Source of the DNA: Triangularia verruculosa
Lineage: Eukaryota > Ascomycota > Sordariomycetes > Sordariales > Podosporaceae
Length of the DNA: 64,000 nt
Assembly (NCBI GenBank): GCA_033296885.1
Contig: MU863875.1
Coordinates: forward strand, 434,001 to 498,000
Reading direction: 5' to 3'
Shown: positions 26,317 to 36,769 of the stretch, piece by piece
Layout of the letters: every line of letters starts with the position of its first letter
Position numbering within the stretch: position 1 is the first letter of the stretch
The notes under the pieces: generated by a model
What the model was told of the DNA's origin: nothing
The model's database searches: none
Seen by the model: the letters and a program-made list of their open reading frames with translations, nothing else
Made by a program: the position numbers and the translations under genes

Positions 26317-26814
26317 GCAACCCACGTTGTGGATAAAATTACTGGTACTGCGCTTTGGAATCACACCTCTGATGAAGTAGGAAAGAGGTATTTACCTATT
26401 TTAAAGGTCTGTTAACTATCTCGAATAGTCTACAAACTATCTTTCAAGGCCGTTAATTATTTTGTAAAGGCATTTTAGCTACTCTTTTTAAAGCCTTTTA
26501 ACTATCCTTCAAGGTCTTATTCCTGCTTTGCACCGCCACCGTCTGGTCGTAAGCCAGCAGACGCACCGGCATCGCCCACGCTTCTGCTCCGGGGGCGAGC
26601 TCGACACCCGTGATCGCTGTGTTGGCGCCGGTGGGTGTGGGAATGACGATGGGGCCGCTGGATGCCTGGATGGGGGTGGGCTTCCTGAAGGCCTTAGCGA
26701 CCTTCTTGTACGTTTCGTCGCTGCTGCTGTCGTCGAGATTGATGACCTTCCGGCTACCCTTCTTGTAGCTTTGCAGTAACAGTTTTTTTTTTTTTTGTAT
26801 ACGGCGTGCAACCC
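26317..26814. mobile_element. Small TIR element, copy 2, carrying a captured coding fragment
   Basis: The element proper is 26324-26807 (484 bp), flanked by perfect 7-bp direct repeats GCAACCC at 26317-26323 and 26808-26814. The left end ACGTTGTGGATAAAAT and the right end, running from TTTGCAGTAACAG through a T run to GGCGT, are the family's inverted repeats. The left part (26395-26524) has the usual AACTATCTT-type subrepeats. The right inverted repeat is interrupted: it begins at about 26520, is left at GCTTTGCA (26525-26532), and resumes at a second GCTTTGCA (26768-26775). The 235 bases between are GC-rich and look coding (see the separate entry). Total length is about twice that of the other copies because of this insert. 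Confidence 0.85.
26533..26767 (-). pseudogene. Gene fragment inside the small transposon
   Basis: Read on the minus strand, one frame is open throughout, almost every codon ends in C or G, and it encodes a hydrophilic, nuclear-protein-like stretch including KVINLDDSSSDETYKK, AFRKPTPIQ and VELAPGAEAW. The host element and its surroundings are AT-rich with no codon bias, so the piece clearly differs in origin. It has no start, stop or splice sites of its own. I cannot name the source gene, and nothing else in this window matches it. Two other frames are also open because the piece is GC-rich, so the choice of frame rests on codon bias. Confidence 0.55.
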
Positions 26815-27194
26815 TCGCAGCGCTCGTGGGCTGAAGCTGCTTCTAGTTTAAATGGTCTGAACTTTTAAGCGTCTTCATTTTAAGTTCCGGCTTTCCTTTT
26901 ACTTAAAAAAGAAAAAGAAAAGTAGAATTGTGTAAGCGGTGATTGTAATGTAGTCCGGGGAAGACGGTTATATGTTATAAAGTCCGGATTTAGGGAGTGC
27001 AGGTCCAAACAAAACAGCTCTTTAATAACATCTATCTAAGCATTTCAGCTAGAGTTAAGATTAAAGAGCTGACCGAGTATAATCTAAGCTTTAAAGGTTA
27101 AGTGCTTTGGGCTGTTAATTGAACTTTAGGTAGGTTCGAGGAAAACCGGCGCCAGCCTCGGGGCTGAGAATATAGCAGTGGTGCAGTATTTACT
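26815..27194. other. AT-rich intergenic stretch
   Basis: Composition is markedly more AT-rich than the genes in this window. No frame could be supported here. It runs into the decayed coding relic on its right. Confidence 0.4.
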
Positions 27195-28287
27195 TATAAT
27201 GGGTTTTATAAGAAGCTTGCAAAACCTCCTCCTACTCGGCTTAGTTTAATAAGATTAGGCGAGGAAAGCTAGATTGTGCCGTCCATGTCGACTTATAAAG
27301 ATCTTTCGTCTTGTAGAGGTCGGATTATAAGACTATAAGCATAATACTTAACACGATCTTCAGTATATTCCCTTAAGGGCATTCTCAACGCTAAAACATT
27401 TCAGACACCCTCTTCGCTTAATGGGATATATGTGTATTTTATGCAACCTATATTTCGCTACCAGCTACTATTTCGAAGTAATGGGGACTTTGAACTTAAT
27501 TTTAAAAAGAAAGCTAGAAATTACCTTATATTAATATTGTCTTTTAATTATATAGGGTAGCGTGCTTCTATCATCTTCGACTCGTCAACATGAGCTCATA
27601 CTCTATATCATTCGGCAGCTAACTTTAAGTATAGTTATCAACTATACCTAGACATCCAACTGAAACGGGCGATATAAGGTAGTTAGACCTCTCCCCTTAA
27701 CGACAGACAGTAAGTGCTTCTATGATAACAATACCAAAGAAGGGGCAATTCGCCTGTTATATTGTCACAACAACCACGAAATTATCGACCTACAACACCA
27801 AGGAGTCTCGGAAACAAAAGGGATAGTTTCATGCCGCTTAAGCTATCCAAACAAAGAATATAAGAGAGATTTCATATCAGCACTATCGCAGTACTAAGGT
27901 AACTTACCCTTTGCTGTCAATAAACAAGCGGCAAAAAGAAGGGAACTTATTACCTTCAACGAAGCTAGGAACAAGATCATCAGTAAGCCAAACATCTGTC
28001 CCTCTTCGACTTCCCACCCTGGTATTCAATTTCTTCAACCTAGCCTACCTCGAGATCGACGAGATTGGAAAGACTCTCGAAGTAATCGATACGTAATCTA
28101 CCTATACAATGACCACCTACTAACCCACCAAGCTAGCTTCAACCAGTCCCTAATCACATACCGTATCTTATACAACGCGTCTCATTATAAAAGGCGCTCT
28201 CCAAGTAGGCCGTAGATGTGGAATAAAGCCAACGAGGGTACAGCACCCGAGGGACCACTTACAAAGAGGAAGGCCTTACAGCCATAA
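27195..28287 (+). pseudogene. Decayed coding relic, probably of a transposon
   Basis: Two adjoining forward frames look like the remains of one long coding region. The first, from about 27195 to 27560, has a handful of stops (for example TAG at 27270 and 27558) around stretches such as GFYKKLAKPPPTRLSLI. The second, 27571-28287, stays open for about 700 bases apart from TAG 27649, TGA 27661, TAA 27895 and TAG 28213, with pieces such as TRQHELILYIIRQLTL and RYVIYLYNDHLLTHQ. In DNA this AT-rich, many more stops would be expected. All stops are of the kind C-to-T change can create, which fits RIP. The family was not recognised and no terminal repeats were found. It ends 120 bases from a tRNA gene. 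Confidence 0.35.
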
Positions 28288-28406
28288 GTATTCTTCAACC
28301 TCTGCTACTTGCAGCCTTGTCACACAAGTTGGATAAGTACTCCGTAGACACCCACGCATAAGTTTAGACAAAAATAGAAATATAATGCCTAAAAAGAATT
28401 GTGGTA

Positions 28407-28510
28407 CTCTCCCGCCGGGAATTGAACCCGGGTCTCGAGCGTTGTTATTCAAACTTGTGGTGGAGTCAGGAATTGACAAGCTCACATACTGACCACTATA
28501 CTACGGAAGA
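28407..28510 (-). tRNA. tRNA-Asp (GTC) with a 32-nt intron
   Basis: Read on the minus strand the sequence folds as a complete tRNA. The acceptor stem TCTTCCG pairs with CGGGAGA (one T-G), followed by discriminator G. The D arm begins GTATAGTGGTCAGTAT. The anticodon stem TGAGC pairs with GCTCG around the loop TTGTCAC with anticodon GTC, and the T arm is CCGGG-TTCAATT-CCCGG. The loop closes only after removing 28442-28473, a 32-nt insert directly after the base 3' of the anticodon, the canonical nuclear tRNA intron site. The mature length is 72 nt before CCA. G73 and the D-arm sequence match eukaryotic tRNA-Asp. A T run lies downstream only weakly. Confidence 0.9.
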
Positions 28511-31500
28511 TTTTTATGAGTGTGGACACCCATCGTAGCTTGCCTTCCTTTTCGGGAAGTGGGTGTATAAGGTGTTTACCATACTTTGCACCCACCTGTC
28601 CAGCAAAGGGCAACGAGGACTTCGCTGCTTACCTGTAGCAGGTCTTCTTAAGACTAAGTTCTGAAGAGCAAAAAGACGGCGTGGCAGAGAACGAAAACTA
28701 GGGCATACGTTGTTGACAGAAGACAACATAACGATATGGTCATCAACCCAACTCCAAAGAGAGGCCTCGAGAGTATCTTGCAGCCCCTAGGCAAACTTCA
28801 CCAGATGTCTCATCATGCAACACCACCCAACCTACCCTACCGACTAATATGCATTTGCATGCAGGGTAATTCGGCCTCCTCCGAATTCTCGGCCCCCTCC
28901 GCTCTTCTACTATCGGAAACCTCACAGCCTTACACGGGACCAGCAATCTAAAAGTTCGATGTCGTATGAACTCTTTGAACCCCAAGTGACATCCATCCAT
29001 AATTGGCTGCCTTGCCACACGTACACCTTCCAGCCAACCATCATACAGGCAATAGATAGAGGCAGGCCGAGGCCCAACGTCGCAATAGGTAGGTAGGGCT
29101 GAGTGCATGTGTCCTTGCACATCAGGCTGCCACATTCTTCGTAAACGTTATGGTTAGCAAATCTCAGGCACGGCAGAATAAGTATGGTTTGGCCCCCAGG
29201 TATTATGTCAATTCTCGCTGGACCCCAAATACTCGGATCCAGTCCAGCCCGATCGAGGACGGAGATATCTCCGAGAAGTAAAAGTCCCGTCTATGCATGC
29301 TATCATTCGTTCCAGGTAGTCAAGCTTTTCTTCGCTCCAACGTGCGGATGGACTGTTGCGCTGACTTGCTTCCAGGCTGATGCATAGGAGAATGTATAAA
29401 TGGCACCCCTTTTCAGAATAGCCAATTACGAAAAGGCTCGCTTTCGCCAAGGAAAGGGACGGAGGGTTCGTTGGTTGGGGTGTGTGGCTTGACATGCTTG
29501 GTGAAAATGTAGAAAGGTCGGATAGAGAATATCTGTACAACGTCAATGAAAGGCAGGTCGGAACGTTTACTCAGCGCCATCTCACCCGTCCCTCCCGTCT
29601 CACCCGCGTTCTTATCTCTTAGAAAAGGCGTTGGGAGCCAACTTAGGTTGTGTAACTGCGCGCTTGTGGCACCAGACGATGGAGACAGTGGAGGGAGCAT
29701 CCTGGCAAAAAGAGCAGTTGGGGCCCGCGGAATATTTTACGGAAAAGAACCATTTTGTGTAACCATTGACCACAAGTATGATTCGTTGATAGTCGCCTTT
29801 ATACAACCTCACATGCCACCACCACCGGACTTTATTTCGGTGTGCCAAAGCTCGATCCACTTTTTGCTGCCTTCTGCGCTGAGTGTACTGACCAAGAAGG
29901 ACCAATGGCGACGTCAGTTCTGTAGAAGGAATATCCACCTATATTCCCACCTTACCGTTGGACGGAGGCTTGACCAATGGCGACTGTTCGCCCGCAAAAG
30001 GAAAATCCACCTATGTTCCCACGTTGCAGTTGGATGGAGGCTTGCGTGGGGAGGCGAGATGGTGTCCTGGTAATACTTCGACCGGACTGCTTCGCAATAC
30101 ACCCACAGCTTTTGTGGGGGACCGTTGTGCCACGGCCTGGGGAAAGCGGTTACCCTTTCCGGCAATATTTGCGGATCGACCTTGGGGGTGCTGGAGTAGC
30201 CAAGAGGCATGGTCGGTAGCGCGCTGAGAACTACCGCACAGTGAGTGGTAATGTGTATTGTGTGGCTTGTTGGTTTCAGTCGAGCCATGCAGCTACTGCA
30301 AGTGGCTGGGGGCACCCATATTCCGTGAGGGGGGCCTGTCATTCCGATATTGATATTGTGTTTTAGGCAAGTTGGGCTTCTTGGTGGGCAAAAATAGAGA
30401 CTATCGTGGCCATGAGGCTGGCAGATATATAGCCCTAAGTCTGCTGGCTCCTTTGTGTCAATGCTGGAAGTTATGCTGCTCAGCAGTCTTACCATCCTGT
30501 CTCCATCCCCAGAATTTCTAGCAACATCCGATCTCCTACAGCATGTCCGAGAGCTTCTAGTACGTGCTGATGATCGGTATACCCAGCCTTGCCGACTCCT
30601 GCCAAAAGCTGACCAGCAGTAGTTCCAGTTGCTCCCGCCATGAAGGCGCGAAGGCCAAAGACCTCCAAGAGGATCGGCTAAGACTCTTCAGCTCAGAGCC
30701 GCTACGCCAGGGCAACATTCTGGTCGAAGCAGCACACCAGTCCCGCCGGCCCAGCGATGCCGAAAAAGATATGGCAAGAAGAATAGAGGAGATGTTGGCC
30801 CCACTCCAGAGGCGATAGTCATAGGGCGGAAGGGCTTCGGTCTAGAGTACAGACAACTCAGAAGATCGGCATGACATGGAACGAAACTAAGGGGCAAGTC
30901 AGCCAAGAATTGGTGTAAAGGGCGGCAAAATGTTAGACATACCTTCTGTAGCAATACCTGAGTCGTTGAGAACTCCTGTTGTAGGTGGTGTTTCAAAGGC
31001 GTGATCCCCACAGCCTGGTTCCCGTCATGGACAAAGCGTCCATCTCTCACCACCACACACGATCAGCCTCCCTGACGTTCTGGCGGACTCATAACCCGAC
31101 GTACATGTCAAGAAGTTCATCAGTCTGGTTCCGTCACTCTTTTCGTCCTCGGTCAGCTCCCACGGCAGAACATCGGGAGAATGCATCATGTGCACATTAA
31201 TGATAGTTGTGATAAGACCGCGGAACTCGTAATCATGGAAGGAACACGCCCGTAATATCGAATGGTAACACAACCCGCATCCCTCGCGGCGGTGATGATA
31301 TGAAGTCGGTCGCCAGTCGGGGACCGTGAGCGGAGTTTCCACATCGGGACAAGACCGGCCAAGGTCCCACATCCTTCCGCTCCGCATCGTCAACCCGGCA
31401 TGTCGGCAACGCCAAAAGCTGCATCTTCAACCTCGTGCCCGGCCGACGATGATACGAGGTCAAGTTATACATGACTCCTCGACTCCAGAAATAGGACCCA

Positions 31501-32174
31501 AACTTTCCCGATGTTCAACCGACCTTCACCCATCTCAACACCACCATCCCGTCCCAAATAATGAGACTCGGCCCGCCCCGCCAAAATGCTGAACTGTCTA
31601 GCCCACCCCCACCGTTAGTATTATTCACACCGACACCCAACCTCCCAACATCCCCTCCAATAAGCAAAATGTATGCAAAAGATTGCAGAATGGTCATGGG
31701 GTCCCGGCGGCTCAACTCAGTCCAGGCGGAGATACCCATCAGGGGAATCGAATTCAAATAGTGCGGCTTCCACGGGCCGTGACGGCAGAACCTCGGGAAA
31801 ACGTCCACAGAGTTGGTGTTCTCGCCAAGCCCGCCCGTTCTTTCAAGCCTTGATGGAACGTCATCGGATGCTTGTTTGTCAGGTGTGCAAATGTTACTGT
31901 CAGAGAAATAGAAGAAAAAAAAGGACACGGGTTTAAGAGCGGATCTGAAGAACTGCCGCCAATGCAAGGCCAGCGCTCTTACCCGGAGCTAATCGAAAAA
32001 AAATATGCAGCCCACAAACCAAACAAGCGCCCTTGTTTCGCCTCCTCCCCCCCACACTCAAGCCGCCTCTACTTCGGGGCTTCTTTCCTCTTCCTCTCCT
32101 GAAAGGTTCTAGAATGCGGTGTGGTTGAGGTTGCTATCGCGAAATCTGACGAGGCGGGGGTCGGATCCTTCGAG
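28511..32174. other. Gene-poor stretch, 3.7 kb
   Basis: No gene could be established. It contains an imperfect 72-bp tandem duplication (listed separately) and a minus-strand area at about 30842-31970 with several open frames and splice-like signals, discussed in the findings. The right end is the promoter of the MFS transporter. Confidence 0.4.
29901..30044. repeat. Imperfect 72-bp tandem duplication
   Basis: Units 29901-29972 and 29973-30044 both begin ACCAATGGCGAC and end GGAGGCTTG, with AATCCACCTAT or ATATCCACCTAT in the middle. They are about three-quarters identical and stay in one forward frame (72 is a multiple of 3), but no start, stop or codon bias supports a gene. Confidence 0.7.
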
Positions 32175-32181
32175 TATATAA
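32175..32181 (+). promoter_or_regulatory. TATA box candidate
   Basis: TATATAA lies 74-80 bases before the ATG of the MFS transporter. No other promoter element could be named. Confidence 0.45.
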
Positions 32182-32254
32182 GAAGTGGCCCATGGCCGTG
32201 AAGGAGACCCGCGTTTGAACTTGACCCCTTCATCCCCCATCACCCTCCATCACC

Positions 32255-33682
32255 ATGTCGGCCGCCGCCCATGATCACGTCGGTGTCGATACCTCCAACC
32301 GACCTGACAAAATGAATGAGTCCATCGCCCCAACTCGCGATCCTGAGAAGCTCGACCTCTCAGAAGAGACCACCGACGAGGAAGCGTCCGCTCCTGCCCT
32401 CCAACAACGATGGAACGACTCCGCCACCAACATTTTCCGCTTCCTTGGCACCCTCTACGGCTTCATCCTCATGGGCATGACTGACGGCGCAGTTGGTGCT
32501 CTCCTCCCCTACATCGAAACGTACTACTCTGTCTCCTACACAGTCGTCAGCCTGGTCTTCTTGTCCCCCTTCATAGGCTACACCCTTGCAGCCCTAACCA
32601 ACTCGTTGGTCCACCATCACTTTGGTCAGAGAGGCATCGCTATCATCGGCCCCTTCTGCCGTCTCATCGGTATCCTCCCGCTCATCTTCCACCCTCCTTA
32701 CCCTGTCCTGCCAGTTGTTCTTGCTTTCACCGGCTATGGCAATGGCATCCAAGACAGTGCTTGGAATGCCTGGATAGGCAATATGCACAACGCCAATGAG
32801 CTTCTTGGTCTTCTTCACGGTGCCTATGGTCTGGGCGCCACTATTGGACCTTTGATTGCAACGGCGATGGTGACCAAAGGCGGGCTGCAGTGGTACACGT
32901 TCTACTATGTGATGCTCGGGCTAGATGGGGCCGGTCTCGTCGTTCTCGCGGCGGCGTTCTGGCGCGCGACGGCGAAGTTGTATAGGGCGCAATTCTTGGA
33001 CTCGACAGGCGGCAAGAGAACCACTACGCGGACGGTGCTTAAGGAACCCATCACTTGGATCTTGGCCATGTTCCTGCTTGGGTATGTGGGTGCCGAGGTG
33101 TCATTGGGAGGGTGGATAACGACGTTCATGTTGCGAGTCCGAAACGCCGAACCTTTCTTGGCCGGGTTGACTGTTACCTTCTTCTGGCTCGGCTTGACAG
33201 TTGGACGGGTGGTGCTGGGTTTCGTGACTGGGAGAATTGGGGAGAAGCTTGCCATCACGATATATTTGGTCTTGTCGATCGTGATGCAAGTCCTCTACTG
33301 GACCGTGCCAAACTTTGCGGCATCAGCGACGTTTGCAACCTTCCTGGGTTTCTTCCTGGGCCCGTTGTTCCCGGCTGCTATTGTGGCGGCGACAAAGCTG
33401 TTGCCGAGCGATTATCATGTCTCTGCCATTGGTTTCGCAGCTGCGTTTGGTGGCGGGGGAGCGGCGCTGTTTCCCTTTGCGGTGGGAGCCATCGCGCAAA
33501 GCAAGGGCGTGGAGGTGCTGCAGCCGATTTGTCTGGCGATTTTGGTCTTCATCTTGCTGATGTGGTGGCTCTTGCCTGGTGGCTTAAAGCCCGGCGGATT
33601 AGAGAAGGCGAAGGAGAGCGGTGAGAAGGTCGGTGATGGTATGAGGAAGGTGGTGAAGAAGGTTACGGGGAAGCGGAATTAG
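32255..33682 (+). CDS. Major facilitator superfamily transporter
   Basis: One exon, 475 residues. After a hydrophilic N-terminus of about 55 residues come roughly 11-12 hydrophobic segments typical of the MFS, with a basic loop (WRATAKLYRAQFL) in the middle and a Lys-rich cytoplasmic C-terminus. Features include GNGIQDSAWNAWIGN in the first half, GLLHGAYGLGATIGPLIATAM around the fifth helix and a GRVVLGFVTGRIGEK loop in the second half. The overall look is that of the FucP/Bsc6-type branch rather than sugar-porter or drug/H+ families; this assignment is from memory of the family. The substrate is unknown. It is followed in the same orientation, after 514 bases, by an amidase, which hints at uptake of an amide-type compound. 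Confidence 0.88.
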   Translation: MSAAAHDHVGVDTSNRPDKMNESIAPTRDPEKLDLSEETTDEEASAPALQQRWNDSATNIFRFLGTLYGFILMGMTDGAVGALLPYIETYYSVSYTVVSLVFLSPFIGYTLAALTNSLVHHHFGQRGIAIIGPFCRLIGILPLIFHPPYPVLPVVLAFTGYGNGIQDSAWNAWIGNMHNANELLGLLHGAYGLGATIGPLIATAMVTKGGLQWYTFYYVMLGLDGAGLVVLAAAFWRATAKLYRAQFLDSTGGKRTTTRTVLKEPITWILAMFLLGYVGAEVSLGGWITTFMLRVRNAEPFLAGLTVTFFWLGLTVGRVVLGFVTGRIGEKLAITIYLVLSIVMQVLYWTVPNFAASATFATFLGFFLGPLFPAAIVAATKLLPSDYHVSAIGFAAAFGGGGAALFPFAVGAIAQSKGVEVLQPICLAILVFILLMWWLLPGGLKPGGLEKAKESGEKVGDGMRKVVKKVTGKRN

Positions 33683-34196
33683 ATAGGACCATCTTTCAAT
33701 ATGAAGAACGTTTAACACTAATCCGCGTGACAGAGTGGGGTCGCTCTCCAGCTCACAACTCGTAAGGAAAGAGCATGAAGATGCCACTCCAATAGCAAGA
33801 GCAGCCTATCTGGCATTTGACCGCTGTGAGCCACAAGCCGGGGATGTGAACGAACTCGATCCATCAACAGGTGTTGACCCGATATAGACCGTGATAGCTA
33901 TACGTTATTCCGACTCTGGTGCTCCATGTAGGCAGATGGGATCCTCAACTATAAGTTGTCGTATCAGTAGGTAATAGAGGCAAATAGCAGCATCTCCATC
34001 CGAGCTTTGGACACTGGCCCACGAACACCCAATCACATACGTATATGTATTTACCTTTCATCTACATCATCTGCATGGCTGCTGACCCTCCGGTGTGTTC
34101 CATTCAGTACACTCTCCGTCCTTCTCTCTTCTGCTTCCACAACACCACACCTCAAGCTGCGGCGAGTATTTTTCCATATACCACCATCGCGGCGCT
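33683..34196. other. Intergenic between transporter and amidase
   Basis: This 514-bp gap holds the 3' end of the transporter transcript and the amidase promoter. No further gene or clear site was seen. Confidence 0.5.
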
Positions 34197-36088
34197 ATGA
34201 TGTTGAGTCAGCTCAAGCTCACTCAGACACTCCTCATTGCCTCTCTCGTAGTTGTGCTGTCATGGTACTTGGCACGAGACGCGGATTGCGGTAGGTTCAC
34301 AGCTACGCAACCCTGGAAGTCTTCCAACGCGCTGATCCAGGCTTGTAGACCTGCCATCCATTCGAGATCTGTCGATCCAGTCACTACAAGAGCTCTTGAG
34401 CAATGGAACTATCACTTCAGAAGATCTCGTCAAAACCTACCTTGCCCGCATCTCCGAAGCCAACCCATCCACACGTGCAGTGCTGGAAACAAACCCGGCA
34501 GCTCTCGATGACGCACGTAAGCTGGACCAAGAGAGGCGGACGGGCAAAAAACGGTCAGCCCTACACGGTATCCCCATTCTAGTAAAAGACTCGGTCAGCA
34601 TCGACGGAATGAACAACTCCGCCGGGTCGTATTGCCTTCTAGGTTCTCGAACGAAGAACGAGGCATCCGTAATCACACGCCTTCGAGCAGCCGGTGCGGT
34701 TATTCTAGGTACAATAAACATGTCGGAGTGGGGCAATGCTCGCTCATCGGGCCAGACAGCTTCCAATGGATGGAGTGCCGTTGGAGGGCAGACCTACGGT
34801 GTTTACTACCACGAGCAGGATCCCTGTGGAAGTAGTAGCGGTTCTGGTGTCGCCATGGCTCTTGGCCTGGCCGCCGCTGCTGTTGGCGTCGAGGTAAGTT
34901 GAACATTATGCACTGGTAACAAACGCTGACTGAGAACTGGTAGACCGTGGGTAGTATTACGTGCCCGGCCATGCGAAGCAATCTTGTGAGCATCAAGACG
35001 ACTTCAGGTCTTGTACCTCGTGACAACGTTATTGTTACGAAACTGCGCGGCTCCGTTGGGCCCATGACGCGAACCGTTCAGGACGCTGCCATCATGCTCA
35101 ATTACATGGCTGGCCCGAGCTCTAAGGATCCTGTCAGTCTACCGACACCATTCTCGACTGTACCCGACTATACAAAGTCTTTGAAGCTTAATGGCCTGGC
35201 CAACAGCCGGCTCGCCGTTCCGCGTAACAATGCTGAGAATCCTTTCGCTGCGAGCATGGACCTCGCGCCCATTATGCAAATATTTGACCGTGCTCTCGCC
35301 GTCATGAGAGAACTTGGGGCCACCATCATCGACCACGCCAACTATTCCTCTTACACAGAGATAAACGCAGCTGACGCTCCTCAGGGGAGGGTAGGACCTT
35401 CCGAGTATCGATTTGATATGGAGAATCACTTCAAGAGCTTGGTAGTCAACCCGCACAATATCAAGACCATGGAGGACCTGATCAGATGTACCAAGTCACT
35501 TCCCGAGGAAGAGTATCCCTCTCGTGATATCGCTTACTGGGAGCACGTCATCGAGTCTGCCGACTTTCAGTCTCCCGAAATCGCCAAAGAAATCGAGAGA
35601 ATGCGGCACCTCGGCGGTCCAGGAGGGGTCGATGGCGTCCTCGACGCCGCCGGGGCAGACGCCATTGTATTTCCATCGGTGTGTTCTTCGGACGTTCCTG
35701 GCCTTGTCGGATACCCTGTGATTTGTGTGCCTCTAGGCTTCATGCCCGAAGGGACAGAGGTGAAACGAAACCCTCGTGGCAGCGTGGTAGAGCAAGTGCC
35801 TGGCATCCCGTGAGTTTATTCCGAAATATGCCCTGCCGATATTCGTCCCCGGTTTTTTCAACTTCACTCAACTAATGTCAACCGTTCTCTAGCTTTGGCC
35901 TGAGCTTCATTGGAAAAGCCTTCTCAGAGCAGAAGTTGATCGAACTAGCATACTCTTTTGAACAGCATACTCAGTTCGGCCTCAAACAAAAGCCCGTGAT
36001 GCTTCCGACTGCTGATATATGTTCGACCTTGCGCGGGAAAAAGTCCATCCTATCGAGGGCCCTGGCTACGATATGGAGACGTTCGTAA
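34197..36088 (+). CDS. Amidase (amidase signature family)
   Basis: Exons 34197-34290, 34349-34893, 34944-35809 and 35893-36088 give 566 residues; the splice joins restore ARDADCDLPSIRDL, VGVETVGSITCPA and VPGIPFGLSF. The amidase Ser-cisSer-Lys triad can be placed: Lys about 111 in HGIPILVKDS, cis-Ser about 193 in CGSSSGSG and the nucleophile Ser about 217 in VGSITCPA, just after an intron. Such enzymes hydrolyse carboxamides to acid and ammonia. Residues 7-24 are hydrophobic, so it may be secreted or membrane-anchored, which differs from cytosolic acetamidases. The glycine-rich loop reads GSSSGSG rather than the usual GGSSGGS. The final exon is somewhat short and Arg-rich at its end, so the C-terminus could be altered. 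The substrate cannot be told. Confidence 0.87.
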
Positions 36089-36769
36089 GCTATGTTCATG
36101 ACAGCATCATAGCGGGAACGTCGACCACTTTGTAGGCTCGTATGAGGGAGTTGGTATGGAGGAAATTATGGCCAAGTGAATACCTGGAAGTATTGACTGA
36201 TGAGCATTGTTTTAGACAAGTCCCTTGCCTAGTTAGAAGTTACCATACACAACCCTAGCCTCCTACCATGCCACGGAAAAGCAATTCACGAGATGTGGGC
36301 AAAAGATCATGGTAGGAAACGTATTCTATTTTCAGTTCTCTCTAACTCAGCACGCTTCACTCCGAACCAACTCCTTATAGGCGCACTGGTATTCCAAGAG
36401 ACCTGTCGCCCTCTACCACTCAGACCGACTAGAATATCCGCTTTGAACAGGGAGTCAAATATTGTGATACACCCGTCGTCCCGCTGTCCCATGTAAAACC
36501 AAAACGCCTAACTCCTATGTTATGAACCTGCCCATCCTTTTACACCCTTCGGTGTCCCCACAGATATGCCAACCAAACCTCCGTGGTATCATTGTTACGT
36601 AACAAGGAAGGAAAATACAGACCTCTTTTCCAGCTCCTTTCCTCCTCTTACCCGCTATGAGCGACCTCTCATTTCCGCTAAAAAGTCATCTTCCAGCTGT
36701 TGGCCACCACTCACTCGTCCTCTCGCGCTTGATATGCAGCATCGGCTCCTCTGCCATCTGCCACCCCTC
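36089..36769. other. Intergenic between convergent genes
   Basis: This holds the 3' ends of the amidase and the telobox protein. No coding frame could be supported. Confidence 0.5.

Noticed and set aside
26509..26811. 100-codon minus-strand frame through the captured fragment
   Set aside because: Another frame of the same strand has much stronger C-ending codon bias; this one is Arg/Ser/Pro-rich, typical of a shifted reading.
27571..28287. Assignment of the relic to a pogo/Tc1-type transposase because of a TRQHELILYI-like piece
   Set aside because: The following sequence has no DDE catalytic motifs and no terminal repeats were found, so the family cannot be named.
28276..28485. 69-codon minus-strand open frame
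   Set aside because: It lies largely on the tRNA-Asp gene and its reading (RDPGSIPGG) is simply the T arm translated.
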